37,561 bases of DNA from Pseudomonadota bacterium (GTDB lineage: Bacteria; Pseudomonadota; Alphaproteobacteria; Rhizobiales; Devosiaceae). The position numbers and the translations under genes are program-made. Each line of letters begins with the position of its first letter. The stretch's first letter is position 1. Where the stretch lies: contig JAEYTY010000121.1 of the NCBI GenBank assembly GCA_023433775.1, forward strand, positions 1-37,561. The letters are read 5' to 3'. The notes under the pieces are model-generated. The model did not search any database. It was not told where the DNA came from and saw nothing but the letters and a program-made list of their open reading frames with translations. Below, piece by piece: positions 23,374-29,450 of this stretch.

Positions 23374-24012
23374 CTACCACCGCAAGGCGAAACGCCCGAT
23401 GATCGCGCCCAGAATTGCGGTCATCGCCATGCCCAGCGTGTACCACACGGCCATGAACATCATGCTGGTTTCCCCGCAATAGAACGCATAGGTCCAGGCC
23501 CCGAAGCCGCCCGCAATCAGCCCGGCGGCGAAACCGGCCATTGTTGGTGAGCGTGGCGCAAAACCGCGCATGATGAACAGTAGCGCGGCGAGAACCGGCA
23601 CGCCCGTCAGCGTGATCAGCCAGGGGCAGACCATGGCCGTGTGCCCCATCAGCACGGGCATGGCCCAGTCGCTCTGCATCCAGCCCATTGTGCCAAGGCT
23701 CAATGCAACAAGCACCAGCAGGCTCGCGCCTGCAATTGGCCAGATAATGCGGCCATCAGGCCGCGCCAGGACAGGGGCCGCCGCGAGGCCCAGCAGTCCG
23801 ATCCACAGCGTGTAGCCGAATTTGACCCAGAACATCGAGCCGCCAAAGGCCCCGCCGAACGGGCGGTTCATCATCAGGCTCAGGATCACAAAGGCGGCCA
23901 AAATGGTCATGAGCAGCCCCGCGCCGAGTGCCAGCAGCAGGCGCTTTTCCAGCGCGTGTTTGCGCACGGGTTTGAGGTCAGCGGCAAGCTGGGCGATCAG
24001 AGTGTCGGTCAT
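23374..24012 (-). CDS. nrsF: Anti-sigma factor NrsF (DUF1109), six-helix membrane protein
   Basis: This 212-residue inner-membrane protein has about six hydrophobic segments and a short cytoplasmic N terminus (MTDTLIAQLAADLKPVRKHALEKR), fitting the NrsF/DUF1109 family. It holds the ECF sigma factor SigF at the membrane until stress releases it. Two conserved cysteines are visible, C129 (MVCPWLITLTG) and C179 (AFYCGETSMM), 50 residues apart. In Caulobacter NrsF two cysteines at almost the same positions are needed to respond to chromate and cadmium; in Azospira the pair responds to chlorine species. The start overlaps the sigF stop by four bases (ATGA), so the two are translationally coupled. 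Confidence 0.9.
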   Translation of the reverse strand: MTDTLIAQLAADLKPVRKHALEKRLLLALGAGLLMTILAAFVILSLMMNRPFGGAFGGSMFWVKFGYTLWIGLLGLAAAPVLARPDGRIIWPIAGASLLVLVALSLGTMGWMQSDWAMPVLMGHTAMVCPWLITLTGVPVLAALLFIMRGFAPRSPTMAGFAAGLIAGGFGAWTYAFYCGETSMMFMAVWYTLGMAMTAILGAIIGRFALRW

Positions 24013-24560
24013 TTGCCTGCCCCCGCAAATTTGCCCATCAATGTCTTGAGACCGCGATGGATGGAAACCTTCGCTGCCGTTTCGCTGATGCCATGCCGCG
24101 CAGCGGCTTCTGCCACGCTGGCGCCGTCGATCCGGGTCTGGCGGATGAGATCGGCCGTCCGCTCGGGCACTTGTTCCAGCACCACATCCACATCATGCCG
24201 GTCGGCGGCTTGCGCGCTGTCGTCAACCGCAAAGATCGGCGCATCATCCTCCAGCGCTATTGTCGGGCGGATGGCGTGACGGCGCACGTGATCGACAAAT
24301 TTGTGGTGCGCAATCGCGTGGAGCCAGGACGTAAACGGCCTCTCCCGATCATATGTCATCCGGCGCGTATGCACGGCCAGCAATGTTTCCTGCACGAGGT
24401 CCTCCGCGTGCGACGCATGGGCGGCGCTCAGCCGCCGGGCGAAATAAGGGCGCAGGTGACGGCTCAATTCGGCCAGCAGCGTCCGATAGGCGGCTTCATC
24501 GCCATCGAGCGCGGCGTGCATCAGTCCGCCCAGCCGAGTCTCGGTCACATCCGCCTGCAT
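24009..24560 (-). CDS. sigF: ECF sigma factor SigF
   Basis: This 183-residue RNA polymerase sigma factor has region 2 (about 18-85: LDGDEAAYRTLLAELSRHLRPYFARRL, then HAEDLVQETLLAVHTRR and FTSWLHAIAHHKFVDHVRR) and region 4 (about 120-180: LEQVPERTADLIRQTRIDGASVAEAAARHGISETAAKVSIHRGLKTL). Its pairing with NrsF identifies the SigF/NrsF ECF group. The gene's own promoter matches the element in front of the divergent mrpX-like gene, so it autoregulates. The ATG at 24558-24560 lies only nine bases after the -10 CGAAT, which implies a leaderless or nearly leaderless mRNA. An internal ATG at codon 14 is possible, but would remove residues that normally lead into region 2. Confidence 0.92.
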   Translation of the reverse strand: MQADVTETRLGGLMHAALDGDEAAYRTLLAELSRHLRPYFARRLSAAHASHAEDLVQETLLAVHTRRMTYDRERPFTSWLHAIAHHKFVDHVRRHAIRPTIALEDDAPIFAVDDSAQAADRHDVDVVLEQVPERTADLIRQTRIDGASVAEAAARHGISETAAKVSIHRGLKTLMGKFAGAGK

Positions 24561-24569
24561 TGAAGCTCC

Positions 24570-24596
24570 ATTCGCTCCGTCTTGGCGTCAGGTTAC
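24570..24596 (-). promoter_or_regulatory. SigF-type promoter of sigF-nrsF
   Basis: On the minus strand, GTAACC (24596-24591) is followed by a 16-base spacer and CGAAT (24574-24570). It is identical in both elements and spacing to the promoter facing the other way at 24643-24669. GTAACC with a CGAA-type -10 agrees with the SigF promoter known from Caulobacter as I recall it. It predicts positive autoregulation of sigF. Confidence 0.85.
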
Positions 24597-24642
24597 ACGG
24601 CCAAGACAAAAAAGCGATGGCCGATCACGCTCGCGTGAACAG

Positions 24643-24669
24643 GTAACCGGCGGCTCGATGACCCCGAAT
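24643..24669 (+). promoter_or_regulatory. SigF-type promoter of the methionine-rich peptide operon
   Basis: GTAACC (24643-24648), a 16-base spacer and CGAAT (24665-24669). It is an exact copy of the elements of the sigF promoter and points towards the methionine-rich peptide, cytochrome b and YedY-like genes. The expected transcript start is about 45 bases before the ATG at 24722. Confidence 0.88.
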
Positions 24670-24721
24670 GGCTCGGCATGACCGCAGCAGAGGGTTGCGG
24701 TTTCCTCAGGGAGAATTTTCA

Positions 24722-25033
24722 ATGCTGACCGCAACCAAAGCTATCGCCACCGCAAGCCTCTTCGCCGCACTCCTCGCCGCCGGCAGCGTTTCCGCGCAAG
24801 ATGCAATGGCCCCCGACGCCATGGCCCCCATGGCCGGCGATGCCATGGCGCCAATGATGAGCGATGATGATCTCAAGACCTGCGTTGGCCAAGCCATGGC
24901 CATCACCTTCCCCGACGTCGCCAAGGTTGCCGAGGCGGCCTGTCACGATCTGCACAATGGTCACATGCCGATGGCCGGCGATGCCATGGGTGGCGATGCA
25001 ATGGCAGGCGACGCCATGGCGCCGGCAAAATAA
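24722..25033 (+). CDS. Secreted methionine-rich peptide (MrpX-like)
   Basis: This 103-residue precursor starts at ATG 24722 behind AGGGAG. The signal peptide is about 25 residues (cut SVSA-Q), leaving a 78-residue periplasmic chain with 12 methionines. The ends are repeats of (P/G)DAMAP/GDAM type: QDAMAPDAMAPMAGDAMAPMM at the start and MPMAGDAMGGDAMAGDAMAPAK at the end. The middle (about residues 49-80) is non-repetitive, helix-like, and holds two cysteines (KTCVGQAM and EAACHDL). By its SigF promoter and by the following cytochrome b and YedY genes it matches MrpX of Azospira suillum, a sacrificial peptide whose methionines are oxidised by hypochlorite and then reduced back. Function is inferred from context; the low-complexity repeats do not allow a homology claim. 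Confidence 0.85.
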   Translation: MLTATKAIATASLFAALLAAGSVSAQDAMAPDAMAPMAGDAMAPMMSDDDLKTCVGQAMAITFPDVAKVAEAACHDLHNGHMPMAGDAMGGDAMAGDAMAPAK

Positions 25034-25062
25034 TCGCGCAATAATATTGTCGTGATAACGAT

Positions 25063-25099
25063 CATCTGCCCGATGCGCTCTCGTTGCTTTAGGCAGATG
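25063..25099 (+). repeat. Inverted repeat between the peptide and cytochrome b genes
   Basis: CATCTGCC (25063-25070) and GGCAGATG (25092-25099) are perfect eight-base complements with a 21-base loop, just before the GAGGAGGGGG ribosome site of the cytochrome gene. It may reduce read-through or protect the highly expressed peptide mRNA; no T-run follows. Confidence 0.45.
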
Positions 25100-25122
25100 G
25101 TCCTTATGAGGAGGGGGAGTCG

Positions 25123-25971
25123 ATGAGCGAAGCCAACAAGCTGCCGCCGGCCAAAGGCCCGCTGGTCTATCGGCAATCGATCTGGACGCGGCTGACCCAT
25201 TGGGTCTGGGCAATCTGCCTCTTCTTCCTGCTGCTCTCGGGCCTGCAAATCTTCAACGCCCACCCCTCGCTTTATATCGGCAACGAGTCCGGCTTCGAAT
25301 ACGACAATGCCATTCTCAAAATCGGCGCGGTGAACACGCCCGAGGGTCCGCGTGGCAAGACAACTGTGTTCGGGCGCGAGTTCGACACCACCGGCGTGCT
25401 CGGTATGAGCGGCCCTTCCACCCAGCCAAGTTTTGTCGGCTTCCCCGGCGCGGTCACTATTCCCTCCTTCCGCGATCTGGCGACGGGCCGTGTCGTGCAC
25501 TTCTTCTTCGGCTGGATTTTCGTTGGCGCGCTCTTCATCTGGTTTCTCGCCAGCTTCATCAACGGCCATATCAGGCGCGACATCGTCCCCAAGGGCGCCG
25601 ATCTCAAAGGCCTGCCGCGCGATGCGTTTGATCATGCCCGCTTTCGCCTCCACCATGGCCGTTCCTATTCGCCGCTGCAAAAGCTGAGCTATTTCACCGT
25701 CTTCTTCATTCTCTTCCCGCTGATCATCCTCACCGGCCTCACCATGAGCCCGGGCATGGATGCGGCCTGGCCATGGCTGCTCGACCTCTTCGGTGGACGG
25801 CAGACAGCGCGCACCATCCATTTCGGCGTCATGGTGTTGCTGGTCGCCTTCTTCATCGTCCACATCATCATGGTGCTCCTCGCCGGTCCGCTCAATGAAA
25901 TGCGCTCAATGATCACCGGCTGGTATCGCACCAGTCCCGGCACGCCCAGCCAACCCGGAGACAAGCCATGA
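25123..25971 (+). CDS. Cytochrome b561-type membrane subunit (YedZ1/MsrQ-like)
   Basis: This 282-residue inner-membrane di-heme cytochrome has four long hydrophobic segments. Candidate heme ligands are H26 (RLTHWVWAICLFFLLLSG), H126 (GRVVHFFFGWIFVG), H233 (IHFGVMVLL) and H247 (FFIVHIIMVLL), the pattern of the Ni/Fe-hydrogenase-type cytochrome b family (PF01292). The 70-residue insert after helix 1 is periplasmic. The start follows GAGGAGGGGG and the stop overlaps the next start by four bases. It would carry electrons from quinol to the YedY-like enzyme, the role of YedZ1 in Azospira. It is longer than E. coli MsrQ/YedZ and not from the same family, so I leave the symbol empty. Confidence 0.87.
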   Translation: MSEANKLPPAKGPLVYRQSIWTRLTHWVWAICLFFLLLSGLQIFNAHPSLYIGNESGFEYDNAILKIGAVNTPEGPRGKTTVFGREFDTTGVLGMSGPSTQPSFVGFPGAVTIPSFRDLATGRVVHFFFGWIFVGALFIWFLASFINGHIRRDIVPKGADLKGLPRDAFDHARFRLHHGRSYSPLQKLSYFTVFFILFPLIILTGLTMSPGMDAAWPWLLDLFGGRQTARTIHFGVMVLLVAFFIVHIIMVLLAGPLNEMRSMITGWYRTSPGTPSQPGDKP

Positions 25972-26759
25972 GCCGCCTCATTCTCGATCGCCGCCGGTTC
26001 CTCGCGGGCTCGGCAGCCCTTGGCTCCACCATGGCGCTGGCCGGCTGCGACCAGTTCGATTTTCTCGGCCAGCGCGGCAATCCGGTGCGGCAGGTGATGG
26101 AAAAGGCCAATGTCCTCACTTATGCGGCCCAGCGCGCGCTGATCGGCGACCAGGTCCTGGCGCGCGAATACAGCGCCAGCGAAATCCGCCAGGGCATGAA
26201 GCCCAATGGCTCCACCGAGCCGAGCACGCCCGAATACATGTTCCTGCGGATGCAGAATTTCGCGTCCTATCGCCTCAAAATCACCGGCATGGTCGAGCGC
26301 GAGATGGAGTTTTCACTCGATCAATTGCGCAACATGCCTGCGCGCAGCCAGATCACCCGGCACGATTGCGTCGAAGGCTGGAGCTGCATTGCCAAATGGA
26401 CCGGCACGGCGCTGGGCCCCATTCTCGACATGGCCGGGGTCAAGCCTGAGGCGCGCTTCTGCGTCTATCACTGCTTCGACAATATCCAGCGCGGCCTCAC
26501 CGGCGACATTCTTTACTATGAGAGTTCGGACCTCATCGACGCCTATCACCCCCAGACCATCCTCTCCTATGGCCTCAATGACGAGGTGCTGCCGGTCAGC
26601 AATGGCGCGCCAATCCGCCTGCGGATTGAGCGGGCGCTGGGCTACAAGCAGCCCAAATATCTGCACACCATCGAGCTGGTCGATGATCTCTCCTCATTCG
26701 GTCTGGGCAAGGGCGGTTATTGGCCAGACAATGGCTATGATTGGTATGGCGGGATCTAG
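25968..26759 (+). CDS. YedY-like molybdopterin oxidoreductase (methionine sulfoxide reductase candidate)
   Basis: This 263-residue protein has the sulfite-oxidase/YedY molybdopterin fold. The molybdenum-ligand cysteine is C134 in ITRHDCVEGWSCIAKWTG; a second cysteine (C140) is close by. Further landmarks are YRLKITGMVEREMEFSLDQL at 101-120, the substrate-side YHCFDNIQRGLTGDILYY and LPVSNGAPIRLRIERALGYKQPKYLHTIEL. The N terminus combines a twin-arginine-like signal (DRRRFLAGSAALGSTM) with a lipobox-like LAGC at 24-27, so it may be exported folded and remain membrane-attached. Being coupled to the cytochrome b gene and under the SigF promoter, it probably reduces oxidised methionines of the MrpX-like peptide. 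Other YedY-family substrates cannot be excluded. A GC hairpin at 26768-26792 follows the stop. Confidence 0.87.
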   Translation: MSRLILDRRRFLAGSAALGSTMALAGCDQFDFLGQRGNPVRQVMEKANVLTYAAQRALIGDQVLAREYSASEIRQGMKPNGSTEPSTPEYMFLRMQNFASYRLKITGMVEREMEFSLDQLRNMPARSQITRHDCVEGWSCIAKWTGTALGPILDMAGVKPEARFCVYHCFDNIQRGLTGDILYYESSDLIDAYHPQTILSYGLNDEVLPVSNGAPIRLRIERALGYKQPKYLHTIELVDDLSSFGLGKGGYWPDNGYDWYGGI

Positions 26760-27077
26760 CTGTCAGCGCCGCGCATCCCCGCCATGCGCGGCCAAAACCC
26801 GAATAAACTTGCTATTTTTGGCGCCCTGTCCCATATGAGCCCCATCGTTGCCGCCAGAAGACGCGGCAGACGGACTTCTCTTCTTATCCCCTTGCGGTGA
26901 GCGGCGAAGTCAACCCGGATACCCTCTATGCGGTCCGGGTTTTGAGCCAGCACCCGCGCGATACCTCCTTTTATCGCCCGCTTGCATCATTTGATCCGCC
27001 CTTCGCCATGCGAACGGCGACATGCGCGCTGCATCGTTCTGCGCGCACACCGGCGCCGCATTGGCGCAGAAAGACTT
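26760..27077. other. Intergenic region ahead of the DEAD-box helicase
   Basis: I see no gene here. Besides the hairpin at 26768-26792 there is a second stem, AACCCGGA (26912-26919) and TCCGGGTT (26934-26941), with a 14-base loop and a following TTTTG. The remaining 130 bases probably form a long leader of the helicase mRNA. Long structured leaders are common for cold-induced RNA helicases, but cold control is only a guess here. Confidence 0.45.
26768..26792 (+). terminator. Hairpin after the YedY-like gene
   Basis: GCCGCGCAT and ATGCGCGGC are perfect nine-base complements around a seven-base loop, eight bases after the stop codon. No T-run follows, so it is either a weak or factor-dependent terminator or an mRNA 3'-end stabiliser. 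Confidence 0.5.
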
Positions 27078-28577
27078 ATGTTGACCGATTTTACTTCTCT
27101 CGGCCTGCCAACCGTCATCACCGACAGCCTCACTGCCGGCGGGTTCACCGAGCCTACCAAAATTCAGGCCCAGGCCATCCCCAAGCTGCTTGAAGGCCGC
27201 GATATGCTGGGCATTGCCCAGACCGGTTCGGGCAAGACCGCAGCCTTCGGCCTGCCGATCCTGGCTGGCCTGCTTACGCTTACCGGACGTCCGCGCCCGA
27301 TGACCACCCGTGCCCTTATCCTCGCCCCCACGCGCGAACTCGCCGTGCAGATCGAGGAAAACATCCGCAAGTTCGCCGGCTCCAAGATGCGGCTTGATAC
27401 CGTGCTCGTTCTGGGCGGCGTGTCGCGCTACCATCAGGTGCAGAAGATCGCCAAGGGCGTCGACATCGTTGTCGCCACCCCGGGTCGCCTCAAAGATTTG
27501 CTCGACGACAACAAGATCCGCCTCAACGAAACGCGCTGGTTCGTGCTAGATGAAGCCGACCGTATGCTCGACATGGGCTTTATTGCCCCGGTCAAGGCTA
27601 TCGCCAAGGCCATCGGGTTCAAGCGCCAGACCATGATGTTCTCGGCCACCATGGCGCCCGAAGTCGAAGACCTGACCAAGAGCCTCCTCAAGGAGCCTGT
27701 CCGCGTCGAGGCCACCCCGCAGGGTTCCACCGTGGTCAAGATCGACCAGCGCGTGATCCTCTCCGGCGCCAAGGCCAAGCGTGGCGTGCTCAATGGTCTG
27801 CTGGCCGATGAGAACGAAGCCATGGAGCGCGTCATCATCTTCTCGCGCACCAAGCATGGTGCCGATCGCGTCGCCAAGAATCTCGAGATCGACGGCCACA
27901 AGGCTGCGGCCATTCACGGCAACAAGAGCCAGAATGCCCGCCAGGCCGCCCTCAAGGGTTTCTCCAGCGGCTCCGTTCGTATTCTCGTTGCCACCGACAT
28001 TGCCGCGCGCGGCATTGACGTGCCCGGCATCACCCATGTGGTGAATTACGAGCTGCCCGACGATCCGGAAAACTATGTGCACCGCATTGGCCGTACCGGT
28101 CGTAACGGCGCCACCGGCTTTGCTATCACCCTTTGCGACGGCACCGAGCGCGGCAAGCTGCGCGATGTCGAGCGTCTCATTCGCCGCACGCTGCCCGTGT
28201 CGGGCGATGTGAACATGGTGGAAATCGCCACGGCGCCAAAGCCTGCCCGCAATGGTGCAGGTCGCCCCGGTCCGCGCACCAATCGCAATCCCAAGGCTGA
28301 AGCCACCCGCCGCCCGGCTGGTGAGCGTCGTCCCTTTGCCGAGTTCGCCAAGGAACTGGGTGGCAAGCCGCAGGCTGCCGATGCCGGTCGTCGCAATGAC
28401 GGCCAGGTCAAGCATGTGCGCCGTGATCCAGAGACCGGCAAGCCAATCGGCGCCAAGCCCGCAAGCGCCAGTGGCAAGCCCAAGCAGCGCTGGAACAAGT
28501 CCCAGAAGGAAGCGGCCCGCACCAATGGCCGCTCCAATGCGGACCGCCAGCGCGGACGCGCCGGCGCCAGCGCCTGA
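27078..28577 (+). CDS. DEAD-box ATP-dependent RNA helicase (RhlE-like)
   Basis: This 499-residue protein starts at ATG 27078 (MLTDFTSLGLP); an earlier in-frame start at 26982 would add an unlikely Arg/His-rich extension. All helicase motifs are present: Q motif FTEPTKIQAQAIP (23-35), Walker A AQTGSGKT (47-54), PTRELAVQ, TPGRLKDLL, DEAD at 158-161, SAT at 189-191 (MFSATMAP), IIFSRTKHGADRV, ATDIAARGIDVPGITHV and HRIGRTGR (335-342). The last 115 or so residues are a basic, Arg/Lys/Pro-rich tail of low complexity, typical of RhlE/RhlB-like proteins that bind RNA loosely. It should remodel RNA structure in ribosome assembly or mRNA decay. It is monocistronic, with its own terminator. Confidence 0.92.
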   Translation: MLTDFTSLGLPTVITDSLTAGGFTEPTKIQAQAIPKLLEGRDMLGIAQTGSGKTAAFGLPILAGLLTLTGRPRPMTTRALILAPTRELAVQIEENIRKFAGSKMRLDTVLVLGGVSRYHQVQKIAKGVDIVVATPGRLKDLLDDNKIRLNETRWFVLDEADRMLDMGFIAPVKAIAKAIGFKRQTMMFSATMAPEVEDLTKSLLKEPVRVEATPQGSTVVKIDQRVILSGAKAKRGVLNGLLADENEAMERVIIFSRTKHGADRVAKNLEIDGHKAAAIHGNKSQNARQAALKGFSSGSVRILVATDIAARGIDVPGITHVVNYELPDDPENYVHRIGRTGRNGATGFAITLCDGTERGKLRDVERLIRRTLPVSGDVNMVEIATAPKPARNGAGRPGPRTNRNPKAEATRRPAGERRPFAEFAKELGGKPQAADAGRRNDGQVKHVRRDPETGKPIGAKPASASGKPKQRWNKSQKEAARTNGRSNADRQRGRAGASA

Positions 28578-28594
28578 TCCGGCATCAAAATGAA

Positions 28595-28628
28595 AAGGGC
28601 GGCCTCCGGGTCGCCCTTGTTGTTTCCG
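28595..28628 (+). terminator. Terminator of the helicase gene
   Basis: AAGGGCG (28595-28601) and CGCCCTT (28612-28618) form a seven-pair stem around a ten-base loop, followed by the T-rich GTTGTTTCC, 17 bases after the helicase stop. It overlaps the region just upstream of the acetyltransferase start. Confidence 0.75.
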
Positions 28629-28649
28629 TCCCAAAAATCTCTGACCTGC

Positions 28650-29087
28650 ATGACCATCACTCTGCGCGACGCGTCTGAATGCGATATTCCGGCAATTTTC
28701 GACGTGCGCACCAGCGTCACGGAGAACCATTTGTCGGTCGCGCAAATGGCTGTGCTTGGCATCACCCACGAGACGATCCGTCAGGCCCTCCGTCAACACA
28801 AGTGCATCTGGGTTGCCGAGAGCGGCGGCCAGATCGTCGGCTTTGCCATGGCGGACATCGAGAGTGCCTCTGTCTTCGCCGCCTTCGTTCGTTCCGAATG
28901 GGAGGGGCAGGGCATAGGGCGGCGCCTCATGCAGCAGGCCGAATCCTTCCTCTTCGCACATCACTCACTGATCTGGCTCAATACTGCCGGCTCGTCGCGC
29001 GCCGCTCGCTTCTACGGGCGGCTTGGGTGGGTGCCGGTGCAAAGCCTGCCAAATGGCGAAATCCGGTTCGAGAAACATAGGAGCTGA
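28650..29087 (+). CDS. GNAT-family N-acetyltransferase
   Basis: This 145-residue cytoplasmic protein has the GNAT fold: TITLRDASECDIPAIFDVRTSV at the start, WVAESGGQIVGFAMAD (beta 2-3), and the acetyl-CoA loop EWEGQGIGRRLMQQAE at 83-98 (QxxGxG/A pattern Q-G-I-G). LNTAGSSRAARFYGRLGWVPV near the C terminus is the usual FYxxxGF-like end. I took ATG 28650 since it begins at the domain; a start at 28590 would place the helicase terminator inside the gene. No strong ribosome site is visible. The substrate is unknown. Confidence 0.8.
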   Translation: MTITLRDASECDIPAIFDVRTSVTENHLSVAQMAVLGITHETIRQALRQHKCIWVAESGGQIVGFAMADIESASVFAAFVRSEWEGQGIGRRLMQQAESFLFAHHSLIWLNTAGSSRAARFYGRLGWVPVQSLPNGEIRFEKHRS

Positions 29088-29146
29088 CCGAAGGTTCAGC
29101 ACCACTTATCCCCGCCCCAAAAACCTCAGGCATACTCCCCTCATCA

Positions 29147-29316
29147 GCCGGGCACGGATGGGGTTGCAACGATCACCGCCCGGCGACAGTCGGGAGGCCT
29201 CGTCATCGTTATCGGAGGCTGGGTCTGGAGATGGGTCCGCGGCAGCAATGTCCCCCTACAAAACCTCCTCGCCAGAAACCCCGACGCCCCGAGGCGAATT
29301 TCGTCTCGTTATTTTT
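29147..29316 (+). ncRNA. Candidate small RNA with intrinsic terminator
   Basis: The segment begins near GCCGGGC, whose complement GCCCGGC lies 24 bases on, and ends at the hairpin GAGGCG-AATTT-CGTCTC (29291-29307) followed by GTTATTTTTAT, a good terminator-like T tract. Between them lie C-rich single-stranded stretches (CCCCCTACAAAACCTCCTCGCC) that could pair with ribosome sites, as in several rhizobial small RNAs. I could not match it to a named family, and see no clear promoter. It could instead be the 3' end of the acetyltransferase transcript. End points are approximate. Confidence 0.3.
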
Positions 29317-29323
29317 ATACTTT

Positions 29324-29340
29324 GAGGCGGAATGCGTCTC
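29324..29340. repeat. Second hairpin repeating the terminator-like stem
   Basis: GAGGCG-GAATG-CGTCTC repeats the stem of the hairpin at 29291-29307 with a different loop. In addition GCCCCGAGGCG (about 29286-29296) can pair with CGTCTCGGGGC (29335-29345) with one G-T/mismatch, so the two hairpins and one long stem are mutually exclusive folds. It may serve as the terminator of otsA on the minus strand. Confidence 0.45.
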
Positions 29341-29450
29341 GGGGCACCATCACTACCTCAAAACCGCGACGCTTTCGGGCCGGGCGGCGTTAGCGGCTGC
29401 CCGTTCTTTGAAATCAATATGCGCTGAGAATGCAGGTTGTGCGAACGCCC

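Larger units (their letters stand above)
29088..29450. other. Non-coding stretch between convergent genes
   Basis: No convincing gene lies between the acetyltransferase (plus) and otsA (minus). The region is rich in paired sequence: GCTGACC/GGTTCAGC at its start, GCCGGGC (29147-29153) with GCCCGGC (29178-29184), and two similar hairpins at 29291-29307 and 29324-29340 around a T-rich tract. See the candidate RNA entry. Confidence 0.6.

Noticed and set aside
24790..25030. Methionine repeats as a tandem DNA repeat without a gene
   Set aside because: The frame is intact, has a ribosome site, a signal peptide and a promoter, and its non-repetitive middle is protein-like.
27546..28964. Open frame of 472 codons antisense to the helicase and acetyltransferase
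   Set aside because: Covers two well-supported genes and a terminator; its composition (Gly/Ala/His-rich) is typical of antisense translation.
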